A program made the translations under genes and the position numbers. A stretch of 64,000 nt of DNA from Dichetophora obliterata (lineage: Eukaryota > Arthropoda > Insecta > Diptera > Sciomyzidae), in the NCBI GenBank assembly GCA_963920525.1, contig OY986439.1:28096819-28160818 (forward strand), in the 5' to 3' direction. Below the pieces are notes generated by a model that searched no databases, was not told the DNA's origin, and was given only the letters and a program-made list of their open reading frames with translations. Below, piece by piece: positions 34,369 to 46,984 of the stretch; the first letter of the stretch is position 1, and the number at the start of each line of letters is the position of its first letter.

Positions 34369-34908
34369 GGTATAAGTATCATTCGTAAATGTAACAAATG
34401 CATTCGTACAATAAACATTTATTTTTTTACGAATACGAATAAAATATTTGTTATATGTACTAAACAATGTCCAATCTACGAATCCTATTCCTGTCTAAAA
34501 ACTGCAAAAAAAAATTCGTAGAATGCACTCAGTTATTAGTAATATTTACATACAAAATTTTTAAGAGTAAGAATACGTATAGAAAAGTGTCTGTGAAAAA
34601 AGGGTAATTAAAATGGAGTCGTAACTTATCACAGCGACAGGTAGAAAATACTTTATAAAAATGTATGCTTAAGATCAGGTTTATTTTTTAATAAACCTAA
34701 AAAAATATGATAGTGTTCTCTCCAAAATATATTTACATATATAATGAAAACATCGTAATTTTAAATCAAAAAAGCCGTAAGTTACAAAAAAATAAAAAAT
34801 CGACTTTCTGATTGATAATGATGGACCTTATCAAAATACATGTTCCTGCAAAATGTTGTACTACTACAACTAAAAATAAAGTTTTCTTCAACAAAGTTCT
34901 AAGATTAA

Positions 34909-36245
34909 CCCTTCGTTACTAACGCTATTCGGAGTAACGCCATTACTAACCTAATTTTAATACATAAACATAAATTTTAATTCATAAATTTCTAAAAAAG
35001 GACGCTAAAACAGTAAAACGGTTCTGCTTTTATTAATTTCGTATATTTTATTATTCTATTAAACATAAAATTCGTACAGTTTAATTAATATTTATTTTAA
35101 TAAAAATATATCAAAATAACGTTAATTATAGAACTAAAAAAAAAACAAATATCATAATGGTTTGAATACTTTCACATTCCGAGGTCAAATTATTTGCCAC
35201 GTTCTTCGAAAGGACTAATTTAAAAAGTTAAAAGATGTTAGAAAAAAAAATTTTTCTAAAATTTTTTTTTTTTTTAATGAAAGTTTTTGAAATAAGCGGC
35301 TAGAACATAGAACAACTGTCGATTATGCAAAACTTAGTCACAAATCAAAGGAATTCTTGGTCAAAGAATTATTCAATTTCACATGTGTTTTGCCAATCGT
35401 TAAATGCATTGAATAATACGCTGAAATCAAAATTAAATAGAACTTCTATGTTTAACTTTATAGTCGAGATGAATTTCTGTTTTTATCCAAGCATTGCCAT
35501 GTTGTGTATAATCAGATACACGTAAATCCCTTTAAACAGATTTCTATGTTACACTTGTTAAGCCATGTCTAATTGGACCATTACAAAAGTAATTGAATGA
35601 TGCAATAATTGCATATTATGACAAAAACCCTGTTCGAATGTTCAAATTTTTTGCCAAATGGCTAGTCAAATACAATAGAACAAAATTGAATGTTCCGTTA
35701 AAATTACAACGAGAAATTCGACCATTTCCACCAGGCTAAATCTAAATTCACAGTGTTGAGAAAGATGAGATGAGATCTTGCAAGCATAAACACGTCCGCA
35801 TTCTTAAAAATGTTTTCTATTGATTTACATAACGTGATGAAATCGTCGAAGCTGTTTAAGTCGAGCAAAGGTTAAATCTTTAATTTGAATTTCCTGTGTT
35901 GCTCAGGAGAGGTTTTTTTATTTTAAGCCTTTTTTTATTTTTCTTGAGAAATAAATCACACGTTGATAGTAAATAGTAAACCCTGATTACTAACGTGGGT
36001 GTAAACCACCCGAAATTCTTGTTCCTCCATTACTAACGTGGGTGTAAAACACCCAGACACTTTTTGAAATGAGTAATTTTTATAATTTAGTATAAAAAAC
36101 AGTACTAAATTTTGTTTCAAAATATAGCAAAATATACAAAAAGAGATTGCATTTGATATAATTATCGCACCATTAAACTATCAATAAATTTTTTCCATAT
36201 CTCATAACTTATGGGTGTAATCCACCCTGCGTTAGTAACGGAGGG
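34909..36245. mobile_element. piggyBac-like element, 1.34 kb, TTAA-flanked
   Basis: TTAA at 34905-34908 precedes CCCTTCGTTACTAACGC, and GCGTTAGTAACGGAGGG ends at 36245 followed by TTAA (36246-36249). Further TTACTAACG(TGGGTGTAA) words lie inside near 35985 and 36031. TTAA target plus CCC tip is the piggyBac signature. The interior has no full transposase; a frame near 35590-35740 (AYYDKNPVRMFKFFAKWLVK) is not one I recognise. Confidence 0.75.
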
Positions 36246-36727
36246 TTAAATTTAAGCGCAACTTCCTATTTAGAAAGTTGTTTGCTTCTCTTGTATCATT
36301 TTTTAATTGTAACTTACAGCTTTTTTGATTTAATATATATATAGATATGAAAAATTTTCACAGCCTAGGGGGGACAAGTGCCTACCCCTGTGGACGCCTA
36401 TGTTGCCTTGTGTTTATGTGTATGAAAACGTGAGTGGATGAAGGTGATACGTCGCATTGTCGAATTTTCGCTGTTCTATGCATGGATAAAGATGTAATAC
36501 AAACATACAAACAATTTAAAACCTTAAAATAATCATGTTTGTTGCTATTTTTAGAAAATAACTTCTTCAAAAAGTTTGATTTAGTATAGATTTTAGTACA
36601 AATGCGAAACTTTGAACTCAATTTTCTCGAAATTAAAATTTTACGACATATCACCTTCCACACATCCACTCATGCCTTCATATATGAAAAATCAAAAACA
36701 CTTTTCGTTTTTTGTTATTTTAATGTA

Positions 36728-36915
36728 TAAAAGGCAAGCACGCTGCTCCATGCCCAATAGCTCTCAAACTGTTCAGCCTAAAAGCATGCACATCTTCATA
36801 CTTAAAAGACAAGCATGTTGCTCCGCACACAGTATTTCTCAAATTGTAATAATTTTTTGAGAGTAAAGTAATTTTACAAAGCACACTGTTCTCAAAAATG
36901 TTCAGCCTGAAAGTA
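36728..36915. repeat. 73-bp minisatellite, about 2.5 copies
   Basis: GGCAAGCACGCTGCTCC near 36732, GACAAGCATGTTGCTCC near 36806 and AAGCACACTGTTCTC near 36878 give a period of about 73 bp; GTTCAGCCT(A/G)AAAG recurs with it. Short open frames here are repeat-derived. Confidence 0.6.
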
Positions 36916-38792
36916 TGCACAGAAAATATATTTGATACTAATCAGTTACAATATTGGGTTTTTACAATACACGTGCGTTTTTGATCTAACTACCTCTTTT
37001 TTCATCCTTTTATAAAAAAGTTATGACGAATATAATGAAATTCTTTTCAGTCAAATGTAGCAAAATATATAAGGGTATCAGCCAAGAAACAACACCTGAG
37101 TCGCTACGAATTTGAAGGTTGCAAGGCCAGTTTGTAAAGTTATGTATGAATAAGATTTTTAGCAAACTTGACTTTTTGCACTTTTACACTTGAACTAATT
37201 TTTCAACACTGTTATTTAAAGTGGTATTTTGCAAAAATCAAGTGAATTAAAAAAATCAAGCTTTAAAACAGAAAAAAGGTGCTTTCGGCAAATAGCTCTC
37301 AAAAGAAAGTGTTCGAAGGACCTATCCTAGGACAGGTTTTTATACTAGTACTTTATATATATAAAAGTATCTTCTTAAAAGGATTTTTCGAAATTCGAAT
37401 TATCGTAAATAATATATATATCGTAAATAATAATATATGTATATCGTAAATAATATAATATATATATATAAATGGTTATAGCCATTTTAGTGTCGTCAGT
37501 TAGACTGCCTGAACTTAACTGAACTTAAAAACTGTAAACGCGTTTTTCTCGAAACTACTTTTTCCAATACATCCAATTTTTTTTGAAAATCTTAATATTG
37601 AAACATCGATGTTTGAGGAAACAATCTTTTCTTTTTATACGTTTTTTAAATTAATATTTAATCAGTCATATTTTTATTCTTTGTACGCATAATTTTGAAT
37701 TACCTTTTCTTAACAATTTATTTTAAACAATATATGAATTGTTTTGTTGTCCTTTTCTTTATAATTTAAATTGACTGCAATTTGAACGGTTAATTGATTT
37801 CTATCGATAATAACTAATTAAATTACCAACTTAATTTTAGTTTGTATAATCTCGTATACGATCATCTTACTCTGATGTTATTATAGTTCTTAGCTCTTCA
37901 CCTATTACATAGCAAATCAGCCAAATAAAATTCACATACATACGTGACAACATTATACTTTATTTTTTCCTCACACAATCTATCTTAAATATCTTAAAGT
38001 AAGAAATATCTTAACAAAGGGCTGTTCAATTTTAAAGCGTAATTCAAAGCCGTTTGAGTGTTGAAAGCTTTAAAAGATTGAAAGCTGCAGCCGGCTTCCA
38101 TCAAGCCCAAGACTTTGAACGTGTTTTTCTCAAAACTGCATTTTTATAAGTGGGTTGCATCATAACTCAAACAAATTTCAACCACACATTTCAAAATTTT
38201 GCACACATACTTTAAAATACGAGCGATTTAGGGATTTTTTGAGGTTTTGTAAAAATTTGTTCTACAGCGCCCTCGGGTGATAAATATAGATCCACCGAAC
38301 CTTACAGGATCACGCGCCGGTCTAATCTGAAGATTGCCTGAAAATTTCATCAAAATCAGTCCATCGGTTTTGGAGGTCATAGGGAATATACCTATAGACA
38401 TCGTCTCATATATATGTATTTTGTATCCTAAAATTTTGAGCAAATTTGAAAATATTTTGAAATTTTTTTTAAAAAAGCAACTTCTTCAGATTTCCTTTCG
38501 AAAAAATCAAAAATTTTACCTTAAAACAGGTTTTGGTGCTGTTTCTGACAATTTTTTTTACATACTGCAAATAAACACCAAACCTTCTTTTGGAAAACCG
38601 GTGGCTAAAAATCGATTTTTGACTAGGAGTTTCTTGGACGAGCTTGCTTAGAATTTTCCGTAGAATATCATCCGCGCCTAAAGTTTTTTGAAAAAAAAAA
38701 TTATCCGCTCTAAATATATATTCATATCAAAAACGATTCACAGAAACGTATTGAAATTTAATTTTATATTTTCAATTAAATTTCATTTAGTG
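36916..38792. other. Unassigned AT-rich stretch
   Basis: 37400-37470 is a small ATCGTAAATAATAT minisatellite. 38330-38400 contains CATCAAAATCAGTCCATCGG, the same motif seen in the fold-back arms and the Helitron. A 105-residue open frame at 38334-38651 starts inside that motif and is not credible as a gene. Confidence 0.4.
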
Positions 38793-40659
38793 ATATGAGC
38801 TGTTCAGAGCACAAGTGGCGTAAGTACATTTTTTAGGGAAATTAAGTTAAGTACGTAGAAGTGAAGAGAAAAATGTACCCTATTTATGAGTACGGGCTAC
38901 AAACTCCTAGCTTACGTAGTCTCTGAATAAAATGCAACACTTTGTTATTGCTCTGACAAATACCATTATTTTATCAGAGCACAAGTGGCGTAAGTCCATT
39001 TTTGGTAGTTTTGAGAAAATCGAACATTTAGAAAAATTCTTAAGATAAATTCCAAGTATGTAGAACTCAGTTTTGCTTATAAACTTGGTCAAGAGCATAA
39101 TTGGAGCTATCCATATCGTAAAATATAAACTAAATAATACACCAAAATAATGCAGAATATTGCATATTAGTAAAAACATTTGGATTTGCGCCACTGAAAA
39201 TTATTTTAAATTTCTCGTTTCCGCTGTAGGAATCTAAAAGGAGATTTTTCAAGCATTTTTTGATGAGGAATGGCAGCATTTTTGCCTAGAAGTTGAACAA
39301 AACTACCCTTAGCGATTATCTTAATTATTAAGGGAGATATAAAATGAATGGACTTACGCCACTTGTCCTCTGAAAATTTTTAAAATTCCTCCTTTCCGCT
39401 GTAAAAATGTAATGGAAAATATTTTTAAGAATTTTTTGACAAGGAATGACAGTATTTTTACATAGAAGTGGGACAAAACCATCTCTCAGCGATTGTTTTC
39501 ATTATAAAGGGAGTTTTGATATATACCTTTTGGAAAATTTACCATTGCTCCAAATAACGACACCGATAAAAAAAGATAACGATAACGATGATAACTTATA
39601 TTTGCAAAGTTTTTGTATAACATTTTTGAATATATTAATAAATATTATATATTATTACATCCCTACTAAATAGAAACAACTGTTTTCAATTTCAACTGTG
39701 AAACTTTCATAAGAATAAATGCATTCTGGCCTCCTCAATTATTCAAAAAATCACAAACGGATGCTAAAATCGCACTTCTGAAACTAAATTTAGTCAATTC
39801 TTACCAAAAAATTCTTAAAAATATTGTCTATTATATTTTTACAGCGAAAAAAATAAATTTTAAAGAATTTTCAGAGGACAAGTGGCGTAAGTCCACTCAT
39901 TTTATATCTCCCTTAAAAATGAAGATAATCGCTAATGGGTAGTTTTGTCCAATTTATATGTAAAAATTATGTCATTCCTCAATTAAGTCAATTATGTCAT
40001 TCCAGTCAATTCTTAAAAATATTTTCCATTACATTTTTACAGCGGAAAGGAGAAATTTTAAAAAATTTTCAGAGGACAAGTGGCGTAAGTCCATTCATTT
40101 TATATCTCCCTTAATAATAAAGATAATCGCTAATGGGTAGTTTTGTCCAACTTCTATGTAAAAATGCTGTTATTCCTCATCGAAAAATTCTTAAAAATAT
40201 TGTCCATTACATTTTTACAGCCGAAAGGAGGAATTTTAAGAAATTTTCAGAAGACAAGTGGCGTAAGTCCATTCATTTTATATATCCCTTAATAATGAAG
40301 ATAATCGCTAATGGGTAGTTTTGTCCAATTTATATGTAAAAATTATGTCATTCCTCATCAAAAAATACTCAAAAATATTTTCCATTACATTTTTACAGCG
40401 GAAAGGAGAAATTTTAAAAAATTTTCAGTGGCGCAAGTCCACATGTTTCTACTAATATGCAATATTCTGCATCATTTTTGTGTACTATTTAGTTTATTTT
40501 GTACGATATGGATAGCTACATTTATGCTCTTGACCTAGCTTATAAGCAAAACTGAGTTCTTTATACTTGGAATTTATTATAAGAATTTTTCTAAATGTTC
40601 AATTTTCTCAAAACTACTAAAAATGGACTTACGCCACTTGTGCTCTGAACAGCTCATAT
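38793..40659. mobile_element. Inverted-end element with tandem copies of its own tip
   Basis: The outer ends ATGAGCTGTTCAGAGCACAA (38794) and its complement (40639-40658) match. A second, longer inverted pair lies at 38973-39205 and 40405-40650. The word ACAAGTGGCGTAAGTCCA occurs near 38982, 39889, 40077 and 40254, and as its complement near 39353 and 40625. Right-hand units are about 185 bp apart and contain CAGCGGAAAGGAG; left-hand units face the other way, so the element is symmetric about 39600. No coding potential. Confidence 0.75.
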
Positions 40660-40697
40660 ATTGAAGGCAATTTTTTAACATATGCGATAGCCTTAGG

Positions 40698-41229
40698 CTA
40701 GGAATCTCATGCAAATGCATGTTTTAACTGGGCATCTCAAAATGGAAACGAATCATGAAATTTTTTTTTAAAATCTTAAGTGCATATTTTTGCATATTTT
40801 GCAATAAATGCATGGCTTTGCATATTTTACAAAATTGCCTGTTTTTGCATATTTACCGTGCATATTTTTGTATATTTTTCAATAAATATGGTTTTGCATA
40901 TTTTTGTTTTTTTTTATTTGCAACCACTTAAATTTAGTGCGACAAATTTTAGATAACTTAAAAAAATTAAAAGATAACTTAAAATAATTACTTTTATGTT
41001 CACTTCATATTTGTAACATTTTTGATAAATATATTTTATATGTATTTTAAAATGCATTAGTTTTCTTTTTTTTTTTTTAAATTAAATAAAATATTTATTT
41101 TTAAACGATAATAAAACATTAGAGAATAATTTTTATTCCATGTTTTACCTGTTTTTAGCGCATATCTTAGAGTTTTGAGTGCATTTTATATGAGCATATT
41201 TTCGGTTTTTTAAAGCATGAGATTCGTAG
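40698..41229. mobile_element. 532-bp MITE rich in TGCATATTTT words
   Basis: Tips CTAGGAATCTCATGC at 40698 and the complement of CTACGAATCTCATGC ending at 41229. The interior repeats TTTTGCATATTTT. hAT-like appearance; target duplication not clear. Confidence 0.55.
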
Positions 41230-41712
41230 CTCTAGTGATCACCTTTTACGCTGTTGGTCGGAAAGACGACCACCACATTTTTCTCGCAACGGAAAAAATT
41301 TCATCGCAGTAAGCAATCTGAGAATTATTTTTAGACCTCGATTGAAGATATTTAGAAATTATATAGAGCCCGGTAAAAAATGGGTTAAATTATTTTTATA
41401 AAATAATGGGTTAGTTATTAGAAGTATTTCTGTAAAATATTGTAAGCCTCTACCACACTACATTTTAGGTCTTTGTTGACTTTTTTAAAATAATGGTTAA
41501 AACCCTTTTGAAAGTATTCATTGAGGGTAACAATATTCCATCAAAATATTTCTTGAAAAATTTCACTATAATGCTTTTTGCACAAGATTTATCTATAGTT
41601 TGCTGAGCATCAAATTTTATACGCATCTTCGGAAGTTATTTATATTGCATAGTCTTAGGAGATTTTTAAATAGGGCTTATATTTTAGTTAATAGATATAC
41701 ACTTTATCTGCT

Positions 41713-41841
41713 TTATTTTGTGTAACGAAAATGCACACCAACGACAAGCAAGACACGAGAAGCAATACTTTTATCTATACGAAATTCTTTTGCTACTCGT
41801 GTCTTGCATGTCGTTGGTGTGCTGCTTCGTGATACAAAATA
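41713..41841. repeat. 129-bp hairpin
   Basis: GCACACCAACGACAAGCAAG and GACACGAGAAGCAA (41732-41766) pair with TTGCTACTCGTGTCTTGC and GTCGTTGGTGTGC (41788-41821). The outer TTTTGTGTAACGAA/TTCGTGATACAAAA also pairs, giving arms of about 50 bp around a loop of about 20 bp. Confidence 0.7.
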
Positions 41842-44020
41842 ATGCACTATAAATGGGTAAAGCATTAAAAAAATGCTCCGCTGATACAGTAAACTGCTCT
41901 TGGGTTTGCGTTAACTGCGGAGTGCGTTAACGCAATTGCGTCATGACGTAACATAAAATTATGTGATATCAATATTAACACGATATTGATCAGCACATGC
42001 TGTTTTTAGTTCGATAGAGCGTTGCTTTATGTATTTGCTAAATGCGGTGAGTTTGGTAGAGAGTTGTTCTATGCGCATGTTATCTTGCGAATCAAATTAA
42101 AAATCCTGATACAATATATCTCATCTAAAGAACTGATTTTGTTCATAAATTGATTTAAAATTATTTAAACAATAAGTTATTAATTAAAATGAAATATTAC
42201 TGAACAAAGACCATATTTTATGCATTCATAAAAAGTTTATCAATTTTATACTTAAAGCAAGCAGTCAAACTTAGATATACAAACACAATTCTGGTACGTA
42301 AGACAAGTTGGAAAATGGATACCACTTTAATTCCATGTATCTAAAAACCATGCAAATCTAAAAAACAACATATAAGCATGAAAATTATATTGTTGCGGTT
42401 TTGCATTACTTTTTACTATTAATGCAATATTCATCTTCAACTCAACAACAAAGAGTAGCGCTGCTTAGCATTAAGCAAGAAGAATTTTTCTTTACTTTCA
42501 AAATCGAACACGTTCAAAAAAGTTTTATACATATTGAAAAACAATTCAGTCATTTCGTGAATAGCAAAGCATTATAACTAGTGTCCGACCGAATATTCGG
42601 TTTCGGTTTCGGTTACGGCCAGTTTCGACCCTTTCTGTTAGTTTCAGCTAGTATCGTTCGCTTCAAACATTCTATCGCTTTGTTTAAGGCGTCCTACAAC
42701 TTGTGCACTTTTTAATCGCTGAATAAATATTTTCTAATTTTTCTATAAGAGTGTTATTTGTGTTACTGCACTATTGCGTTATTTTTTTTAAGACAAATTA
42801 ATCAACGCAGTAACGCATTTAAGTGCTTCAACTCAATAGCGCAACGCAGCGCAGCGTTACCCATGTCTAATACACTTTACAAAATTTTGTTCTAGGTGAT
42901 ATCTAGTGAAATTTTCCAAGGATTATTTTTAATAGAAGTTTTTAATCTTCTACAACTGCTATAGAGGGTAATTTTTTTAATTCGGTCCAAAAAGACCCAT
43001 CAAAAGGGTTGTGAACACAAACACCATGCTAAAGGTAAGTTTTCTTACTCTTTATGTTAGTAAACTGATAAATTCAGCGTATATTTTAAACATAAATTAA
43101 AATCTACTTAGACGTAGATTTTTTAAACTGCAATAAGCTTATATATTTTTCTACTCTATAAGAATCCATTGATCAAAATCAGTAATTTTGAAAAAGTTTG
43201 CAATAAGCTTGATACAACAATGGCACTGTTCTTCTCACAAAATAGACCTTAAATAACAAAACGCAGTGTAGCCGTCCACTAGTGGGTGTTGTGGTTAAAA
43301 ATGAATACATTAAATGTATTTCTTGTATCAAAAAAAAAAAAAAAACCAAAACACTACAATTAAAATTTTTATGAGAAAATTAATTTAAAATTAATTTACA
43401 GGAAAACGAGATGTACAAACATTCTAAAATAAAAAAGTGGGGGCATCGAAATTGTTCTTAAAATATTATGTAACCTATAAGTTTATTATTTAGCAACACA
43501 AGCGTGTTGCGGACTTTTTTCCTAAGAATCGGAAAAAAAGTAAACCTTAGTATTAAAAAACAAAACTCAACTCTAATATTAATATAGCAAGTAGAACTGC
43601 TCATTTGACGTTATTTCGTTTGTGGAGTTGAATTACGTTTTCGAAGCACAAGCAAACAGTGCCGCCCCTTCACTAGCCCACCCACAACGGACGCTTGTGA
43701 ATTTTCATTAAATTGTGTCGTCTTCGAACAACAACGCTGTTGAGCAAAATACAGCCTCGCTCATTTTCACACACGCACAAACACACACACACGAAAATGT
43801 ACATAAGTCCCAATAAGCCAAACGAATTCGAAACGAATGCGCATTCTCGGACATTTTAATCGTTAACGATTATCGTTTTTGAATCTTTATCGAATACGCG
43901 AACAGGAGAAAATCACCATTCGTTAACGAGTGCGAATAAATGAGTCCGAGAATACGTTTCCAGAACGATTCGTTAATTCATAATATCGAATCCTTCTCGA
44001 ACTGCCTAAAACATTAGATA
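41842..44020. other. Unassigned stretch
   Basis: 42845-42885 (AGCGCAACGCAGCGCAGCGT, then TTACCCATGTCTAA) looks like a transposon tip. GCGTTAACGC words at 41910-41930 may be its decayed partner. 43630-43800 is less AT-rich with a short ACAC run. 43850-43990 repeats CGTTAACGA and GTCCGAGAATACG words. No gene supported. Confidence 0.35.
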
Positions 44021-45302
44021 AAGGGTGTTTTTTTTTAGAGGTTTGTTTTTCGAATAGAGATAAAACTGGCATTTTGTGGTCAAATCTGGCAACTCTAATG
44101 TCATTTATGTTCAGTTTGGTTTGCCATTTCATCATGAATAGGTTGACAAAAGAACAACGCTTGCAAATCGTGCAAATTTATTTCGAAAATAATGGTTCAG
44201 TTACCGCAAGCTCCGTCCATTTTATGGTCGACATAATCGTCCATCAGAGCAATTAATTCGGTTAACCATGGGTCGTTTTCGCACTACGTTTACTCTATGT
44301 GATAATACGCATCCCCAGAGACGTCGAACAGTGCGCACCGAAGAAACAATTGCCGTTGTAGACCAAAATGTTGAAGAGGACCCGAATGAATCGATTCGCC
44401 ACCGTGCACAGCAATTGGAGCTTTGTCCATAAACTTTATGGAAGATTTTGCGCAAAGATCTTGGCTTGCGACCTTACAAGATCCAGCTTGTGCAAGAATT
44501 AAAGCCGCGAGACCATGCAATACGTCGTGATTTTGGTGTATGGGCCGAAAATGAGATTGATCTCGATGCTGATTTTCATCGCAAAATTTTGTTCAGAGGC
44601 TCATTTTTGGTTGAATGGCTACGTCAACAAGCAAAATTGCCGCATTTGGAGTGAAGAGAATCCACATGAGACCCTTGAGACGCCATTACATCCACAAAAA
44701 CTGACTGTTTGGTGTGCTCTATGGGCTGGTGGATTCATTGGGCCATACTTCTTCCGAAATAATGCTGGAGAGTCAGTTACCGTTAATGGAGACCGGTATA
44801 GAGCCATGATAACCGACTATTTTGTTCCCGAATTGGATGGCATGAATTTGGATGAGTTGTGGTTCCAACGAGACGGCGCTACATGCCACACAGCGCACGT
44901 CACAATCGATTTATTGAAGGAAACATTCGATGAGCGCATAATTTCGCGGAATGGACCTGTTGATTGGCCACCAAGATCGTATGATTTGACACCATTGCAT
45001 TATTTTCTTTGGGGATATGTAAAGTCGCTCGTCTACGCCAACAAACCAGAAACGTTAGGGGACTTGGAAGCCAACATTCGTGGCGTTATTGCCGACATAC
45101 GGCCCCATATGCTCGAAAAAGTGGTTGAAAATTGGACCTGTAGAATTGGCTTTATTCGAGCCAGCCGTGGTGGCCACATGCCTGAAATCATATTTAATGG
45201 CATAAAATTATCCTTCCAATAAAGCCAAATTGATGGACATTAAAACGATTTTCTTGTGTTTTATTTCAATTCGAAGTTCTATACCTATAAAAAAACACCC
45301 TT
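44021..45302 (+). mobile_element. Second mariner-like transposon, inactive
   Basis: Inverted ends AAGGGTGTTTTTTTTT at 44021 and the complement ending at 45302, with TA at 44019-44020 and 45303-45304. The transposase remnant is homologous to that at 8640-9718 (same RHRAQQ, ELKPRD, TCHTA, NWPPRS-type blocks) but from a different family with different tips. Confidence 0.88.
44134..45222 (+). pseudogene. Mariner-family transposase, several breaks
   Basis: Starts MNRLTKEQRLQIVQIYFENN. There is a frameshift near 44205, a stop near 44430 (after RHRAQQLELCP), and another frameshift near 44597. At that last break the sequence expected as FSDEAHFWLNG is shortened, so the first catalytic Asp is lost. 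From 44600 to 45222 one frame is open: QNCRIWSEENP, FQRDGATCHTA (second Asp), SYDLTPLHYFLWGYVKSLVY (third Asp, 36 residues between) and SRGGHMPEI near the end. Non-functional. Confidence 0.88.
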
Positions 45303-45786
45303 TATTTGCCAACAACTTTTTTGCAAAAAAAAACTCAATTTTTTAAGATTTTAAACAGCATCTTATGAGAATTATGATTTTTATACTAGCGAAAAACTGC
45401 AAACATTAAAACAAAGTTATGCAAAAAGACTTTATCTACTTTATGAAAACAGCGATAAAATTAATGAAGATTATACAATGACTTATTTTTAGCTTACAAT
45501 CTGCATTGTCTTCAACACTTAGCTGCCGATTCAAGAAATAAAGATTTCCTTAATGATTTCGTGCATTTAAGTTTGATAACTATTTACAAGAAGTAAAAAC
45601 ACAATAAAAGAAAAACCACCAATTTTCTAATCCAATTTATAATACGGTAGTAGAGGAAAGCATTTGTGGGCGATTTTAAAAAATAGTTCAAATTTAATAA
45701 GCACTTTTGAGTTCAAAAATGGATCATTTACGTTCATTGAATTATCAGGTTAACAATGATATTTTTAAAGTTAATTGTTTATTGTA

Positions 45787-46806
45787 AACTGCTAAAGTAA
45801 ATTGTTTTTCGGAATATTGTATCTCCACTTTTCATTCTGGGTGTCAAGTTGATTCAGCTTATATGGATTTTTCTAAAGATTTAAAGATTTATCTCAAAAT
45901 CATGGATTCATCTGATTCCTACTTACTGCAGTCTGATATTGACGCTGTTTCTAACTGGTGCATAATAAATCGAATCTGTCACAATATTGAGAAATGCGTG
46001 TTTGCCACTTTCTCAAAGTCAAGTCGACCTCATCCTACTTCTTTTGTATTAGCTAACTCTCCATTGACATGCGTTAAGGAGGTTACGGATCTTGGCATAA
46101 TTTTTTATGCTAAATTTTCTTTTGTTTCCCACTTAAATTATATAATTCCAAAAGCATATGCGTTGTTAGCTTTCATGCGGCGAAATAGTTCAGATTTTTT
46201 AGATGCCTATACTCTGAAATCTATCTTCATTTCTATAGTTCGATCAAAGTTGGAATATGCTTCTTTCATATGGTATCCTTTTTATGATATCCATATCTTA
46301 TGGCTTGAGCGTGTCCAAAAGTCTTTCATTCGGTTTGCACTCAGAACTTTACACTTCGAGGATCCTATTCCCTCATATAAGGCGCAATGTTTACTTATTC
46401 ATTTAAAGCCTCTTTAAACTCGACGAACAATTGCATCACTATTATTTATCTATGATCTGGTATCGGGTAACATTGATTGTCCTGCATTGTTGGAATTAAT
46501 TAATTTCAATGTTCCATCTAGATCGTTGCGAAGATCAGATATTTTTTATTTAGAAACTTGTAGAACAAATGATGCTATAAATTCTCCTGTACATAGAGCA
46601 TTATCAAATTTTAATGCTTTGCCGGCTCATTGTAATATTGATTTTTCTTTGTCTAAATTCGAAATTAAAAGTTTATTAAATAGCCATTTTTAATGTATTG
46701 TTTTACCTTCTTATATTTTTACTATTTTTATATTATATTATTATTACTGCATAGTCTGTAAGAACTTCATTGTTCATTGACTGAAATAAATAAATAAATA
46801 AATAAA
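45787..46806 (+). mobile_element. Jockey/CR1-like LINE tail with internal deletion
   Basis: The frame reads GCQVDSAYMDFSK, the start of the reverse-transcriptase motif A, and passes directly to DLKIYLKI, which normally follows the catalytic (A)DD of motif C. The core between the two has been deleted in frame. It continues with WCIINRICHNIEKC, DLGIIFYAKFSF, RSKLEYASFIWYP and ERVQKSFIRFALR to a stop at 46417. After that TAA the same frame resumes RRTIASLLFIYDLVSGNIDC and ends at 46693. The 3' end carries (AAAT)n at 46786-46806. It is 5'-truncated and dead. Confidence 0.85.
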
Positions 46807-46984
46807 TTCTATTCAAAAACAGGGTAACGATTATGTTATTGTAGGTTGTAAAGTAAAACAACGCATCTGTTTTATACTCCAAATATAACGTATACAAATA
46901 TATATGTAATCTTAAACGAAGGCTCCTTGCAATTTGAGAATGAAATTATTCAACATTTTTTAAAATAAAATTAGGCCAAGAATT

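Noticed and set aside
42580..42890. Telomere-like or rDNA-like repeat around TTTCGGTTTCGG and the GC-rich CGCAGCG words
   Set aside because: Only two or three word copies and no array. More likely the tip of a decayed transposon.
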